A stretch of DNA of 64,000 nucleotides from Streptococcus porcinus (GCF_901542335.1 NZ_LR594036.1:1054001-1118000); one strand, 5' to 3'. Shown: positions 9,901 through 18,878, counted from the stretch's first letter. Program-made: numbers and translations. The notes: generated from the sequence alone by a model not told the origin.

Positions 9901-11035
9901 CAAACCAACCCAAAAATTCATTTTCGTTTGAATCTGGCAAGCCAGGTTCAAGTAATACTTCCCCAATTCGAACATATTGAGTTGCAACTAATTCATTACC
10001 ATTGTAAAAATTAACAGTCGTTACATCTGTACCCTCGGTTCCTGTCTCAGCCGAGGATACATCTTCCACATAAAAAACAACCTCATTAGTCATTCCTTCT
10101 GTAATAATAACGCGCTGATTAGGATTCTCTCCTATCAACCTATAACCATTGAGTTCAGATATTTCATCAACATTCAATGGTTTTTCTTCTACAATACTTG
10201 TCGCAACTTCTTCTGTTGTTTCAAACTCTTTTTCCTTATTTTCTCTATAAACTTCAATACCATTTTCATTTCTATAAACAACAGAATATTTAATTGCAAC
10301 CTTTCGCGTAAAATGCGATACCTTGAAAACAATTTCGTTAGTACCTCTTTCTGCTATTTCTGCTTGTTTAAAACTGTTCTCATTTAAATGGTAGGAAGAT
10401 AACTCTGGAGTATTTCCAATATCTGTTGCATTTACAGTTATATTTGTAGTTATATCCCCTTTTTGGGGATCTTTCTTTACAATTACTCTGTCTTCACGAC
10501 GAAATATTTCATTATCTTTTTCGTCTTTATAAATAACAAAATACTTAAGCGTGGTTTGGTACTGTTTTTGCTTAACTGTAAAGACTACTTCTGTATTTCC
10601 TGTATTCGATATGGTTATATTCTTAGTATCTGGTTCAATTAATTCATAATAATACAATTGAGATACACTGGACATTTCAGAAGCAGTTACTGTAATTTGA
10701 ACAGAGTTAGAATTTTGTACTGTCTCAGTAGTAACTTTCTGTGTACGATAAATCTCGTTCCCATTGATATCTTTATAAACAACGCTATAACTAATTGGTG
10801 TCTGAACGGTTGAAATTCCTACAGAATTTAATTTTGTTCCATTACTAGATTCTTCTAATAAAGAATTATCACCTCGCCCTCCAACAGAAGCAGTGTTAGG
10901 TAAAACCTCTGTTGTGTCAGCACATATATTAGGCGCATTAATTACTCCAGTTAATAACATTCCGATTAAAACCGACGCAATATAACCATTAAATTTTCGA
11001 ATAGAAAATCTCTCTCTCTTATTACAATTATTCAT
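6929..11035 (-). CDS. LPXTG-anchored surface protein with InlB-type repeats
   Basis: A 1368-aa cell-wall-anchored protein. The start at 11035 has GGAGA upstream. A YSIRK-like signal (RFSIRKFNGYIASVLIG) precedes a cleavage region near NICADT. Residues ~65-330 contain three tandem ~85-aa repeats of the type YSVVYKDINGNEIYR...VVF. From ~340 to ~1200 there are many Listeria-Bacteroides (InlB B-repeat/MucBP-like) units ending in patterns like FLGWF, QWEPR, GWYSDE and FAEW. Near the C-terminus a calcium-binding DTDGDGIPDETDPDDDNDG segment precedes LPKTGED, a membrane helix and a charged tail. Sortase A anchoring and host adhesion are likely. The segment encoding the acidic repeat is distinctly GC-rich compared with the rest. 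Confidence 0.88.
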   Translation of the reverse strand: MNNCNKRERFSIRKFNGYIASVLIGMLLTGVINAPNICADTTEVLPNTASVGGRGDNSLLEESSNGTKLNSVGISTVQTPISYSVVYKDINGNEIYRTQKVTTETVQNSNSVQITVTASEMSSVSQLYYYELIEPDTKNITISNTGNTEVVFTVKQKQYQTTLKYFVIYKDEKDNEIFRREDRVIVKKDPQKGDITTNITVNATDIGNTPELSSYHLNENSFKQAEIAERGTNEIVFKVSHFTRKVAIKYSVVYRNENGIEVYRENKEKEFETTEEVATSIVEEKPLNVDEISELNGYRLIGENPNQRVIITEGMTNEVVFYVEDVSSAETGTEGTDVTTVNFYNGNELVATQYVRIGEVLLEPGLPDSNENEFLGWFVEGEDTKVDFNKPTSYKKDISIGANNKELVRVFARYNNSRRVVFKDDNGVVIRVKEVQTGRTVTDKDVAFLSSKDATVFSHWSTVVNGDQIYDFNTPVLHDIELYAVVKHQNIINFDVSGGSEIPNLYINNGSLSSNFLNGHLPVPERKGYNFIQWLDKSTNQPVDANTEVKRNYNLLAQWEPRKDTPYRIVHWIETPSGNREFQGLRYSVGMIEDLKGITESTINFNFNVPLSLKENYELSKNQKMLITINGDGTSVLNIYYERRKSKLTVRYARRNAEGYILKKDGTSTGFHNGIIWPKLGFEFNNIDYVTEVYNVKWGELVAPYLKDPNVIGWYNKTTRVYYSTPYKPKRNFDEVVSEDVARRIDSTPMVYFKDIDTGEIFNSFKASLRSTDFYMYREVEGYDFVRFNNFKNGVRKISARGLSEVNIFYRKKRYKVDFISKDFDDKVITENVLFNDKIENIVPKDYVPYVTKKTDSNGISYIFKGWYSDEKGLGEAVDFANVKVPAGGLIYYGVWEKVFIPVIVHNETVLDSNAFDDKYVLIVEPGKTIADKNNVFYGYLNSDGTVKLNSNGTPVINNSRIYSGTLTANDKLDYNGDILHVEWHKLVNGRLESVNPATSQISKQGIIYVPVWNYPIKTLKYNANGGSNPPMGSSLRFRENITLANPVAMVPPKSDMTFVGWNTKPDGGGIRYLPRDELSFRSFIGDSLELFAEWVKDPNKDNVIVNFDPNGGNGSVISTERPKNQVFNIRNHGYNRLGYNLIGWTTDPISTVSKFKTGQKLPASSMTLYALWEEKLEAKVQTVNVFVDKVKVESDKIVVIPNYTESKILSHEVYGLSVNSNGNIIGTPKISRWDKATDEIYEIKIPVQVILNMNYPMGNSIYEVITRYVPVTVQRDTDGDGIPDETDPDDDNDGIPDNRDQQPKTPDTTAPVISAGNATVTEKAPILPKTGEDKSSYIYLLLSILLSLLALFIFGTRDENDSNENIY

Positions 11036-11176
11036 GTTCTCTCCTTGACTTGTACGTTCCAATAAGTCTATACAATTTATTCATTTACAACAGCAAATGA
11101 ATAAATTAAAACCTCGGATATAAAAAACTAATTTAAAAAGTATGTTTTCAATATTGTTTATTGTAAACTCAAAATT

Positions 11177-11710
11177 TTATATCTTGGTTGAAATTACAAT
11201 AAAGCTTGCAATCCGCTCTGGTGTTTGATCGAAATTATTTTCTATCCATTTCAAAATAATACTTTCAATTGTCAGAATGTATAATTCAAGCGCATAATCG
11301 TATGGAATCTTATAAGAAATTTCTAATCGTTCCCGTAAGTTGGGAATTGCCGAATAAACAACTGTCACTTCAATATACTCTTTTATTATTCTTTTTATAT
11401 TTGGATAATTAATAACAAAAGAAAAAAAGATATTTTTGTTTTTATAGATAAAAGTAAACATCTCTGTAAGTATTTCACATCCAAGCGTAGGATCTGAATT
11501 TAAAATCTTTGTAATTTCATCCAAAAGGATATAAATAGCAGTGTTATAAAATTCATTTTTCGAACTGTAATAATTATAAAAAGTTCTTCTGCTTAGATTG
11601 GCTTCTCTCGCTAAGTCACTAACAGTGATTTTTTTAAAATTTTTAAAGCATAACAAGCGGGAAATCGCTTCTACAAACTTTAAATTGTTATCAGTATATT
11701 TTTCAATCAT
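11177..11710 (-). CDS. TetR-family regulator (copy A)
   Basis: A 177-aa TetR-like protein. The N-terminal helix-turn-helix is ITVSDLAREANLSRRTFYNYYSSKNEF, followed by a ~120-aa helical ligand domain resembling the Dhaf4064/TetR_C type. It is clearly paralogous along its whole length to the regulator at 17967-18497 (shared TKILN, IPNLR/KxxLEI, YALE/FALE and PExIA motifs). The 26-bp palindrome at 11764-11820 lies just upstream and overlaps a possible promoter for it, suggesting autoregulation. It follows the adhesin in the same orientation but the adhesin does not precede it, so a link between the two is only positional. Confidence 0.82.
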   Translation of the reverse strand: MIEKYTDNNLKFVEAISRLLCFKNFKKITVSDLAREANLSRRTFYNYYSSKNEFYNTAIYILLDEITKILNSDPTLGCEILTEMFTFIYKNKNIFFSFVINYPNIKRIIKEYIEVTVVYSAIPNLRERLEISYKIPYDYALELYILTIESIILKWIENNFDQTPERIASFIVISTKI

Positions 11711-11758
11711 TACAAACCATTCATTTAAGACACCTTATTATTTTTAATAAGTATTATA

Positions 11759-11831
11759 AATATATTTATTAGCCTACTGTGCACAAAAAGATGTTTTTTG
11801 TGCACAGTAGGCTAATAAATACTTGTATAAT
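11759..11831. promoter_or_regulatory. 26-bp perfect palindrome overlapping divergent promoters
   Basis: The arms 11764-11789 and 11795-11820 are perfectly complementary over 26 bases with a five-base spacer. The core is CCTACTGTGCACAAAAA. On the minus strand TTGTGC (11781-11786) and TATATT (11759-11764) are 16 bases apart, a good promoter for the TetR gene. Rightward, a TATAAT sits at 11826-11831. The symmetry fits an operator for a dimeric regulator such as the adjacent TetR, or a cruciform/terminator. Confidence 0.5.
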
Positions 11832-12038
11832 AGACATATCATAGGACTTGTTTAGCAATACTATATTTGAAATCTAATTATATTATTTATAGGCTAATGC
11901 TTATTTTGACCTGAAAATGTCATTAAACTTTTCATTATATTATTTTTAGCTACGGGGTACTTCTCTTTCTCAATTTACGCATAGATGTTTCCAAGTGTAT
12001 CTAATGCATATATTTCAAATAGCTAAAGATAAAACCAC

Positions 12039-12085
12039 ATAACAAAGGAGAAGATTGGGGCACCCCCAATCTTCTCCTTTGTTAT
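12039..12085. terminator. 22-bp hairpin of unclear role
   Basis: Left arm 12039-12060 and right arm 12064-12085 pair perfectly over 22 bases around the loop CAC, ending in GATTGGGG/CCCCAATC. No clear U-tract follows, so it may be a terminator of a short rightward transcript, a processing site or an element end. Confidence 0.4.
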
Positions 12086-12521
12086 ATTAAAAAATGCTTA
12101 AATAAACAGCCTTGTTACTCATTCCGAAAATATCAAGACCATTGTTCGTTCTATTCTTTATAATTGTAAAAGTAGACACTATCATCAATATCAAAAATTA
12201 ATTCTTCGAATGTTTTCTATAGAAATTTTACTCCTTATGCAAAATAGTATCTAATCAATTTTACAATTAGGCACTTCCGTGTTATATAATTAGTTTTACA
12301 AAAAGTCTAGGGCTATTATTCGCTGATAATCATACTTATTCTATCTGTACTATACTGACCTAATACCGCCTCCTTGTTTTCAGAAAAATTTAAATGATCT
12401 CCTGGATAGGTTACACTAAACCAGACAGAAATTATAAAGTGTTCTACATTTAAGGTATCATATCATAGCGGATGGTTTATTGTTTCACATCTTGGAGTGA
12501 AATGGAGTAAAAAACCACATA

Positions 12522-12550
12522 AGAAAAAACACTCCAGGAGTGTTTTTTCT
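12522..12550 (-). terminator. Rho-independent terminator
   Basis: AGAAAAAACACTCC pairs with GGAGTGTTTTTTCT. Read on the minus strand it is a GC core with a T6 tail, about 90 bases after the YitT-gene stop. It can act in both directions. Confidence 0.75.
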
Positions 12551-12638
12551 GTCTCATTTTATGGGTATGGCACCTATTAATAAGTTTTTTGTCTAAGTCA
12601 ACTTTATTATCGCATTTATCTCTTGTAAGAACCTACTT

Positions 12639-13493
12639 TTAAAAAACATCTGCAATTTCTGTAATAGTGATATATGCATTCCTGTCAATATTATGTACAA
12701 TTTCTTTCATACGAGTGATTTGGAAACGATTTAAAACCATATATATGATTTCTTTTCTATCACCCGAATAGAATCCTTTACCATCTAAAATAGTAATACC
12801 ATCTTCAAATTCCTTAGATAATGCAGAACATATATTTTTTGTATATTCTATATCTATTATAATCATTGCTGCTTTCGACCGATCAATCCCCTCTACTAAG
12901 AAATCTACAGCCTTTACCGCAACTGTATAAGCTACTATAGAGTATAATGGCAATATCCAATTATCCAATATAATTCCGCAAATTATATAAAGTATCAAGT
13001 TGTATATCATTATAAACATACCAACAGTCACTCCTAATTTCTTCGCAAATATTACAGATAATACTTCAATTCCATCCATTGCTCCGCCATTACGAATCGC
13101 CATACCACTTCCTATACCAGAAATAAGTCCACCAAACATAGCGCAAAGAAGCAAATCTTGTCCTGCCAATGGAGAAGCGAAACTTACATCTATCGGTAAT
13201 ACATCATTTATTAAAAAAGCTACCAAAGAGTATATACAGACTGAATATATGGCTGAAAATGTAAACACCATCCCTTTTTTCTTTAAACCATATAAAAACA
13301 ATGGAATATTTAATATAATTAAAAATAATGACAAACTATAAAATCGTGGTGTTATTTGCGAAAATAATATAGATGTTCCTGATATCCCGCTATCATACAG
13401 ATTCATAGGCGCTAAAAACATAGTTACCCCTATTGCATTTATAGTACCCGCTATTGTTAGAAATAAAAAATTTTTTAACACTCTTACCTCCAT
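12639..13493 (-). CDS. YitT-family membrane protein
   Basis: A 284-aa integral membrane protein. Five to six hydrophobic helices lie in the first ~200 residues (FLFLTIAGTINAIGVTMFL, GLISGIGSGMAIRNGGAMDG, IVAYTVAVKAVDFLVEG). The GGAMDG motif and the C-terminal soluble domain (KAAMIIIDI, ITILDGKGFYSGDRKEIIYMV, ITEIADVF) are typical of YitT/DUF161-DUF2179 proteins. Their function is not established; transport or sensing is guessed for some. The ATG at 13493 with AGGGGAGA upstream is preferred over a TTG at 13511. It is a single-gene unit with its own terminator at 12522-12550. Confidence 0.85.
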   Translation of the reverse strand: MEVRVLKNFLFLTIAGTINAIGVTMFLAPMNLYDSGISGTSILFSQITPRFYSLSLFLIILNIPLFLYGLKKKGMVFTFSAIYSVCIYSLVAFLINDVLPIDVSFASPLAGQDLLLCAMFGGLISGIGSGMAIRNGGAMDGIEVLSVIFAKKLGVTVGMFIMIYNLILYIICGIILDNWILPLYSIVAYTVAVKAVDFLVEGIDRSKAAMIIIDIEYTKNICSALSKEFEDGITILDGKGFYSGDRKEIIYMVLNRFQITRMKEIVHNIDRNAYITITEIADVF

Positions 13494-13963
13494 TAAATCT
13501 CCCCTAAACAATAATTCTTAATATAATAATTTATTTATATTTTATCTTATTAAACTCATCTCAATATTAACAGAACTTGAATTTTTCTCTTCTATATACT
13601 TCATACTTCAAAAAATATTATCAATTTTGATTTCTCTTCTGTTTTATAAATTCTATTATTTTAACTAACTTTATTCTCTTGCTTATCTTTTGAAAAATCC
13701 ATTAGTGTTACTCCAATCATGGATATTTTATAACAATTCAATGCACAACCGCTCTTTGAAGTACATCTAACCGAAAATTACTTAATAAAAGTCCTTAGAA
13801 TATCATTTCTAAGGACTTTGTCTTTATCTAATTATACAATAAAGATACTTTAGATTAAGATCTTTTCTCAAATATCACATCAGTCCTTAATACTGGAAAG
13901 AATAAATTTTAACACTCAAATGTTATTATTGAAAAGAAAAAACACAGTGATTCTTTTTATTTT
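13494..13963. other. Intergenic region between alsD and the YitT gene
   Basis: 470 AT-rich bases with no gene seen. It contains the alsSD terminator (13787-13820) and presumably the promoter for the YitT gene near 13500-13600. Confidence 0.4.
13787..13820 (-). terminator. Terminator of the alsSD operon
   Basis: Hairpin AAAGTCCTTAGAA/TTCTAAGGACTTT with a six-base loop; on the minus strand it continues into TTTTATTAAG. It lies about 140 bases after the alsD stop. Confidence 0.7.
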
Positions 13964-14680
13964 CTATTCTGATTGATCGATATCTTTTCTTAATTGTTCA
14001 ATATCAAAGTTAGCGTCTCTAAAAGCTTGGTTATTTGCAGGAAAATCCTGTAATAAGCCATCAACTTGCCCAATTTCAGCTTGACCATTGACTATTTGAA
14101 AATCTAAGACGTGACCACCGAACTGTTTATCGTCAGATAAGAAATGCAAATGATAGCCAGCAACACTAAGGCCATGAAAGAGTTCTGGTGTCCAAAAACC
14201 TAGTAAGGTTCCAGAAACATCTTCTTTTTTAAACTCTGGCTGTGATTGAGCAATTTTAGCAAAAGACTTACCCAAAGGTGATTTGGGAATCATTCGAACA
14301 TGCATATTTTTAAACTGCCCTCTAATTTTGAGTGAGTGAAATAAATTGCGACTGATAAATTGAGCTTCCAATTTTTCTTTCAAAGCAGTAGCCGATAAGG
14401 CTTGGTCAATAGAAAAGTTTTGCACTGGCTGGTGTTTGACTACTGCTGCATAGGGCACTGTTTCTTGTCCTTCTAGTGCTACAACCTCTACCTTCGCACC
14501 AGTTCCTATGGCTTGATAGGCTTTGCCATCTAGAATAATCAATTCTCCATCAATCTGATCTAATGTTCCAATCCCAAGATCCCCATGTTCGAGTAACTGT
14601 TTCAAGGGCATCGTACCTTGGTAGAGCCCCGCCATCAGCGCTGCTAAACTATTGTGTTGGAAAAGTATTGTTTGTGTCAT
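13964..14680 (-). CDS. alsD: Alpha-acetolactate decarboxylase
   Basis: A 238-aa cytoplasmic enzyme converting alpha-acetolactate to acetoin and CO2. Recognisable family blocks are HNSLAALMAGLYQGTMPLKQ, HGDLGIGTLDQIDGELIILDG, SLKIRGQFKNMHVRMIPKSP, GTLLGFWTPELFHGLSVAGYHLHFLSD (the zinc-binding His and Glu segment) and FGGHVLDF. The length is normal. It starts 12 bases after the alsS stop, so the two form an operon that diverts pyruvate from acid to neutral acetoin. Its GC content is visibly higher than that of the flanking accessory genes, which suggests the operon has a different origin from its neighbours. Confidence 0.95.
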   Translation of the reverse strand: MTQTILFQHNSLAALMAGLYQGTMPLKQLLEHGDLGIGTLDQIDGELIILDGKAYQAIGTGAKVEVVALEGQETVPYAAVVKHQPVQNFSIDQALSATALKEKLEAQFISRNLFHSLKIRGQFKNMHVRMIPKSPLGKSFAKIAQSQPEFKKEDVSGTLLGFWTPELFHGLSVAGYHLHFLSDDKQFGGHVLDFQIVNGQAEIGQVDGLLQDFPANNQAFRDANFDIEQLRKDIDQSE

Positions 14681-14692
14681 AAAATCACCTTC

Positions 14693-16369
14693 TTAGTAAA
14701 ACTCATCTGGTAAGATAGTTTCGCCTAAGCGAGCATTATCCTTATAATCAATTGGAATATCTATAAGCACTGGGCCGTGTTCTGATTCTTTAATAGCTTG
14801 TTTTAAAATTTCTTTAAAACTTTCCTTACTATCCACACGATAGCCTTTAGCCCCAAAAGCTTCTGCATATTTGACAAAATCAACATCGCCTAGTTGAACA
14901 CCTGCTGAGCGACCATATTTCATCTCCTCTTGAAATTCAACCATATTGTAATGCCCATCATTCCAAATAATATGAACAATTGGTAAATTAAGCCAAACAG
15001 CTACTTCTAACTCTTGAGCTGAGAAGAGAAAACCACCATCACCCGATACCGAAATAACAGTTTTATGAGGACGCACCAATGCTGCTGAGATAGCCCATGG
15101 AAGGGCAACACCTAAAGTTTGCATACCATTTGAAAAGAGCAAATGACGGGCTTCATAAGACTTGAAGTAACGGGCCATCCAAATATAGTGACTACCAACA
15201 TCTACTGTTACAGTCATATCATCTTCTGTTTGGTCTTGAAGGACTTCCATGACATCAAGTGGGTGAACCAAGCCTTCAGCAGATTGACGATCAAATTTAA
15301 GGTCGCCATCTAAGTTTTTCTTAAGGTTTTGCAAGTATTCCACAGAACCTTGAGGAAGGCTATAGCCATTAACTTCTGGTAATAATAAATTAATAGTATC
15401 AGAAATGTTCCCAATCAATTCACGTTCAGGTTGAAAGTAAGTATCAATCTCTGCTTGAAGGACATCAATGACAATCACACGCGCTGAAATTTCAGCATTC
15501 CAGTTACGGGCTTCGTATTCAATAGGGTCATAACCAACAGCAATAACCAAATCAGATTTTTTAAGAAGCATATCGCCAGGTTGGTTACGGAAAAGGCCAA
15601 CACGACCGAAGAAGGTTTCTTCCTCTAATTCACGCGAGACAATTCCTGCCCCTTGAAAAGTTTCCACAACTGGTAATTTAACAGAATCTAAGAGACGACG
15701 GATAGAAGCTGTTACTTTCTCATCTGAGGCTCCATTTCCTAAAAGTAGAACTGGTAAAACAGCGTTACGGATGGCTTGCGCTAGGTAATTAATATCTTCC
15801 ACTGATGCAGATCCTAGTTTGGGAGCTGTTAAAGGCTTGATGGCTTTAACCTTAACGGGACTGTCTGTCACATCTTGAGGAATGGAAATAAAACTAGCAC
15901 CAGGTTTTCCTGATTTAGCCTTACGATAAGCATTAGCAATAGTTTCTGACAGAGTATCGGCATCATGAACTTCCGCAGAATATTTAGTGATAGGTTCTAG
16001 TAAAGCTACATTATTCATGGATTGGTGAGATCTCTTCAGGAGATCCCCACGTTTAACTTGACCACCAATTGCCAGCACAGGATCACCTTCTGCTGTTGCA
16101 GTGACTAGACCAGTTGCTAGGTTGGAAATACCCGGGCCACTTGTTGCAATGACCACCCCTGGTTTTCCTGTAATCCTACCAATAGCTTGAGCCATAAAGG
16201 TAGCATTTTGTTCATGTCGCGATACTATTAATTGTGGTCCTTTATCTTCCAGTGTGTCGAAAACACGGTCAATCTTTGCGCCCGGAATCCCAAAGATAAA
16301 TTTCACGTCATGATTAATGAGGCTATCAACGATTAAGTCGGCCCCATATACTTCTTTTGCATTTGTCAT
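14693..16369 (-). CDS. alsS: Catabolic acetolactate synthase
   Basis: A 558-aa thiamine-diphosphate enzyme condensing two pyruvates to alpha-acetolactate. The N-terminal PYR domain has [21 protein letters not shown] with [21 protein letters not shown] (catalytic Glu). The C-terminal PP domain has the TPP/Mg motif [21 protein letters not shown]...[12 protein letters not shown]. There is no separate regulatory subunit gene nearby and alsD follows directly, so this is the catabolic AlsS/BudB type, not the branched-chain IlvB type. The ATG at 16369 with GAGGAG upstream is preferred over one at 16390. The LysR gene lies upstream on the same strand and is the likely controller. Confidence 0.95.
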   Translation of the reverse strand: MTNAKEVYGADLIVDSLINHDVKFIFGIPGAKIDRVFDTLEDKGPQLIVSRHEQNATFMAQAIGRITGKPGVVIATSGPGISNLATGLVTATAEGDPVLAIGGQVKRGDLLKRSHQSMNNVALLEPITKYSAEVHDADTLSETIANAYRKAKSGKPGASFISIPQDVTDSPVKVKAIKPLTAPKLGSASVEDINYLAQAIRNAVLPVLLLGNGASDEKVTASIRRLLDSVKLPVVETFQGAGIVSRELEEETFFGRVGLFRNQPGDMLLKKSDLVIAVGYDPIEYEARNWNAEISARVIVIDVLQAEIDTYFQPERELIGNISDTINLLLPEVNGYSLPQGSVEYLQNLKKNLDGDLKFDRQSAEGLVHPLDVMEVLQDQTEDDMTVTVDVGSHYIWMARYFKSYEARHLLFSNGMQTLGVALPWAISAALVRPHKTVISVSGDGGFLFSAQELEVAVWLNLPIVHIIWNDGHYNMVEFQEEMKYGRSAGVQLGDVDFVKYAEAFGAKGYRVDSKESFKEILKQAIKESEHGPVLIDIPIDYKDNARLGETILPDEFY

Positions 16370-16389
16370 GATTATCACTCCTCTATGCA

Positions 16390-16430
16390 TAAAAATATAG
16401 TACTTTTACAATACTTATGTTAATAATATA
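16390..16430 (-). promoter_or_regulatory. Likely alsSD promoter and operator
   Basis: On the minus strand TTAACA and TATATT are about 18 bases apart ahead of alsS. Between them lies an imperfect palindrome AGTATTGTAAAAGTACT (16399-16415) which could bind a dimeric regulator such as the adjacent LysR protein (inference). Confidence 0.4.
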
Positions 16431-16590
16431 ATTAAAATTAATTAAGTAAATTATCAATTTTAGCATGTAAAAAACAACAACAAACATAAAAAACTATTCC
16501 GTCCTTTATATTTGTCCTAGATTATAGTACTAATTTTATTTGAAGTCAAATTGATTTTCATTTATTTTCATTTTCATATTTTAAAAAAAC

Positions 16591-16617
16591 AAAAAAGCAT
16601 TGTTTTTAAAACGCTTT
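16591..16617 (-). terminator. Probable terminator of the lysR gene
   Basis: Two-part stem AAAGC/GCTTT with inner GTTTT/AAAAC; on the minus strand it runs into GCTTTTTTGTTTTTTT. It lies about 100 bases after the LysR stop and before the alsSD promoter. Confidence 0.5.
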
Positions 16618-16714
16618 CATAACTCCTGCAAAATTAACAAATGGTTTTGAAAACCAAAAGAAAAAAGTCATGCTATCTTCATAACACAACAAAATATAAG
16701 CAGAGTAACTATAG

Positions 16715-17611
16715 TCAAAAAAGCGGATTTAAAGCATTAAATTGTTGTAAAATATATTCTTTACATACAGTTATAAATTTATTTTTAACAAGAATTAATT
16801 CCTTATCAGGAAACTGATTGGTCAAAATAAAGCATTTTCTGGTTGGAGGAAGAATTGGGAGTTGATAGATTTTTAAATTTATTGTATTTAATAAAACCGG
16901 GATATTACACTCTTGAACAATCGCCCAATAACCAGTATCTTTTAAAAAATCAATTAATAATTGAATAGAATCTACTTCCAATTTTGGATGTGGAAAAAAT
17001 TGATTATGCCACTTTAAAAAATGAGCATCCCAATTAAGAAATATTTCTTTTGAATAATCAAGTTTTTTTAAATTGATTGACTTAAAGTTTGAGCTACTAT
17101 TTGAATCAGTAGCTGTGACTAGATAGTATTTTTGAGAAAAAAGAGGTTGAATTTCTATCCCAGCTGTAGGAATTTCCTGTGATACAAATGCCATATCGAT
17201 TTCTTTCTTTAAAACTAATTCATACGCTTCTCGTGTTTGGTACGTGAGTATTTTGATATTTGTACCATAATCACGATTCATTTTTTTACAAATATTTGCC
17301 ACAACAGGAGTTGCATAGCTTGCGATAGTAGAAATCGTCAATGAATTATAACTAGTATTTTTAAAACTTTCAATATCTTCATAAAGTTTAATAATACGAC
17401 TTGCAATTGGAATAAATTCCTTCCCTCTACTTGTTAAAGTTAACGTTTTTTTGCCTTTTCTACGAATAAATAATTCAAAGCCAAGATAATCTTCAAGAGC
17501 TCGAATTCTACCTGTTATAGTTGGTTGCGTTGCAAATAATATTTGAGACGCAGTTGTGAAATTTTTTGTTTCGCAAACAACCAAAAAAGTTTCTAGTAAA
17601 ATAGCTTCCAT
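16715..17611 (-). CDS. LysR-family transcriptional regulator
   Basis: A 298-aa protein of standard LysR length. The N-terminal winged HTH is clear: LLETFLVVCETKNFTTASQIL, ATQPTITGRIRALEDYLGFELFIRR, LTSRGKEFIP. A periplasmic-binding-like effector domain follows (LTISTIASYATPVV, EIDMAFVSQEI, ILFLNWDAHF-like region). It sits directly upstream of alsS on the same strand with its own terminator. By analogy with AlsR of Bacillus it may activate alsSD in response to acetate or low pH, but sequence alone does not show the effector. Confidence 0.85.
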   Translation of the reverse strand: MEAILLETFLVVCETKNFTTASQILFATQPTITGRIRALEDYLGFELFIRRKGKKTLTLTSRGKEFIPIASRIIKLYEDIESFKNTSYNSLTISTIASYATPVVANICKKMNRDYGTNIKILTYQTREAYELVLKKEIDMAFVSQEIPTAGIEIQPLFSQKYYLVTATDSNSSSNFKSINLKKLDYSKEIFLNWDAHFLKWHNQFFPHPKLEVDSIQLLIDFLKDTGYWAIVQECNIPVLLNTINLKIYQLPILPPTRKCFILTNQFPDKELILVKNKFITVCKEYILQQFNALNPLF

Positions 17612-17966
17612 AATTCTCCTTCATAAATAAAAAAAACTTATATTTTGCATAAACAAAACCAATTTTACTCAATATTTTTTTAATAGTATAATCTTTTCCA
17701 TAAACAATCGCAACAAATAACGAGAGAAAAATCCGTCATTAAGTAGTTTAATTGTTCGGCCAGAAATATACTAATCGAAAGACGCAAACTTATTGAAAGT
17801 ATAGATGACATTTTACATCTTAGTTCGAATAAACTATCGTCTATATTTTATATACAATTGACTATGTAAATAAATTTATAAAGTTTACATTAATTTAAGA
17901 ATTGTGAACTATATTCTACCTATTTTATATATACTAAAAAAAATAAGCATAAAGGTAATTAATAAA
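17612..17966. other. Divergent promoter region of lysR and the second tetR
   Basis: About 355 very AT-rich bases between the divergent lysR and tetR genes. I see no gene, only abundant promoter-like TATAAT/TTGACT-type hexamers. Confidence 0.35.
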
Positions 17967-18497
17967 TTGAGTAGCTTACATAGTACAGACTTGAAATTAT
18001 TAGAAGCTCTTTCTGAATTACTTAAGTTCAAAAGCTACAAACAAATTAAAGTTAGTGAGTTAGTAGAAAAAGCAAGCATTAGCAGAAGAGCTTTTTACAA
18101 TCATTATAACTCGAAAGAAGACTTCCTTGAGGAGGCTATTTTAATAATTTTTGATGATATAACAAAAATATTAAACAATGATTTACTATATGAGTGCGAA
18201 GTAGTCGAAAAAGTATTGAAATATATGTATAATCACAAAGGAATTATTCATTCTTTCGTCTACTTTTTCCCAAAAATTGAGATTTTAATTAACGACTATA
18301 TAAAAGAAATGATTGTTAGTTCTAATATCCCAAATTTAAAAAAACAACTTGAGATTGCTTACGGAGTGCCATATAAATTCGCTCTCGAGATTTATGTTTT
18401 TACAATTGAAATTATTATTTTACAGTGGGTAAGAAATGATTTTAAAGAAAGTCCCGAAAAAATTGCTAACTATATTACTACCGTTGTTAGAATTTAA
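17967..18497 (+). CDS. TetR-family regulator (copy B)
   Basis: A 176-aa protein if started at the TTG at 17967 (AAAGG about 10 bases upstream). A GTG at 17904 would add 21 residues that its paralogue lacks. The HTH is IKVSELVEKASISRRAFYNHYNSKEDF. The body aligns end to end with the regulator at 11177-11710 (DITKILNND, IPNLKKQLEIAYGVPYKFALEIYVFTIE, ESPEKIANYI). The two paralogues face away from each other and bracket the YitT and alsSD genes. Target and ligand are unknown. Confidence 0.8.
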   Translation: MSSLHSTDLKLLEALSELLKFKSYKQIKVSELVEKASISRRAFYNHYNSKEDFLEEAILIIFDDITKILNNDLLYECEVVEKVLKYMYNHKGIIHSFVYFFPKIEILINDYIKEMIVSSNIPNLKKQLEIAYGVPYKFALEIYVFTIEIIILQWVRNDFKESPEKIANYITTVVRI

Positions 18498-18878
18498 AAG
18501 AAAACCGAAGTTCCATATATACTTTATTTCGCGTTTTCGTTTTGCTCACTAACTATAATAAAATCAAATAAAATTAGTTATATCTTCCAACTTTGCAGTA
18601 TCATTTTATGAATCGCTAACCTGATTTAAGATGACGAAGGGCAATTTTCGAGATTTGTGTTGTTACGAAATAAACAGATAACTTATTGTGAAACGAACCG
18701 ACTCTGATTATATCGACCAGAGCACAACTTATTTTTCATTGTGTTTTTTATTTTTCAAAGGAGAACCCACAGAGATAGATATACAAGTAGTTATTAATCT
18801 CAACGCAATAGTTTTTGCCGATAAGGATAAAATGATAAATATTCTAAAGGTACCAATCTCACTGTTATGGAACTTTTT
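18498..18878. other. Interval between tetR copy B and the relaxase
   Basis: About 380 bases; a weak 100-codon plus-strand frame overlaps the relaxase antisense and looks spurious. No RNA gene or repeat was recognised. It marks the change from accessory genes to the conjugation backbone. Confidence 0.35.

Larger units (their letters stand above)
11832..12638. other. Gene-free interval with two hairpins
   Basis: About 800 AT-rich bases with no credible coding frame on either strand. It holds a long hairpin at 12039-12085 and the YitT-gene terminator at 12522-12550. Both hairpins are followed on the minus strand by the same short string TTATGTGGTTTT. It may be debris of a lost gene or element; I could not identify it. 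Confidence 0.4.

Noticed and set aside
11764..12550. CRISPR-like repeats
   Set aside because: The hairpins differ in sequence and are not regularly spaced; no cas genes are present.
12400..12550. Insertion sequence remnant
   Set aside because: The sequence before the terminator felt like an IS end, but no transposase fragment or terminal repeat pair could be shown.
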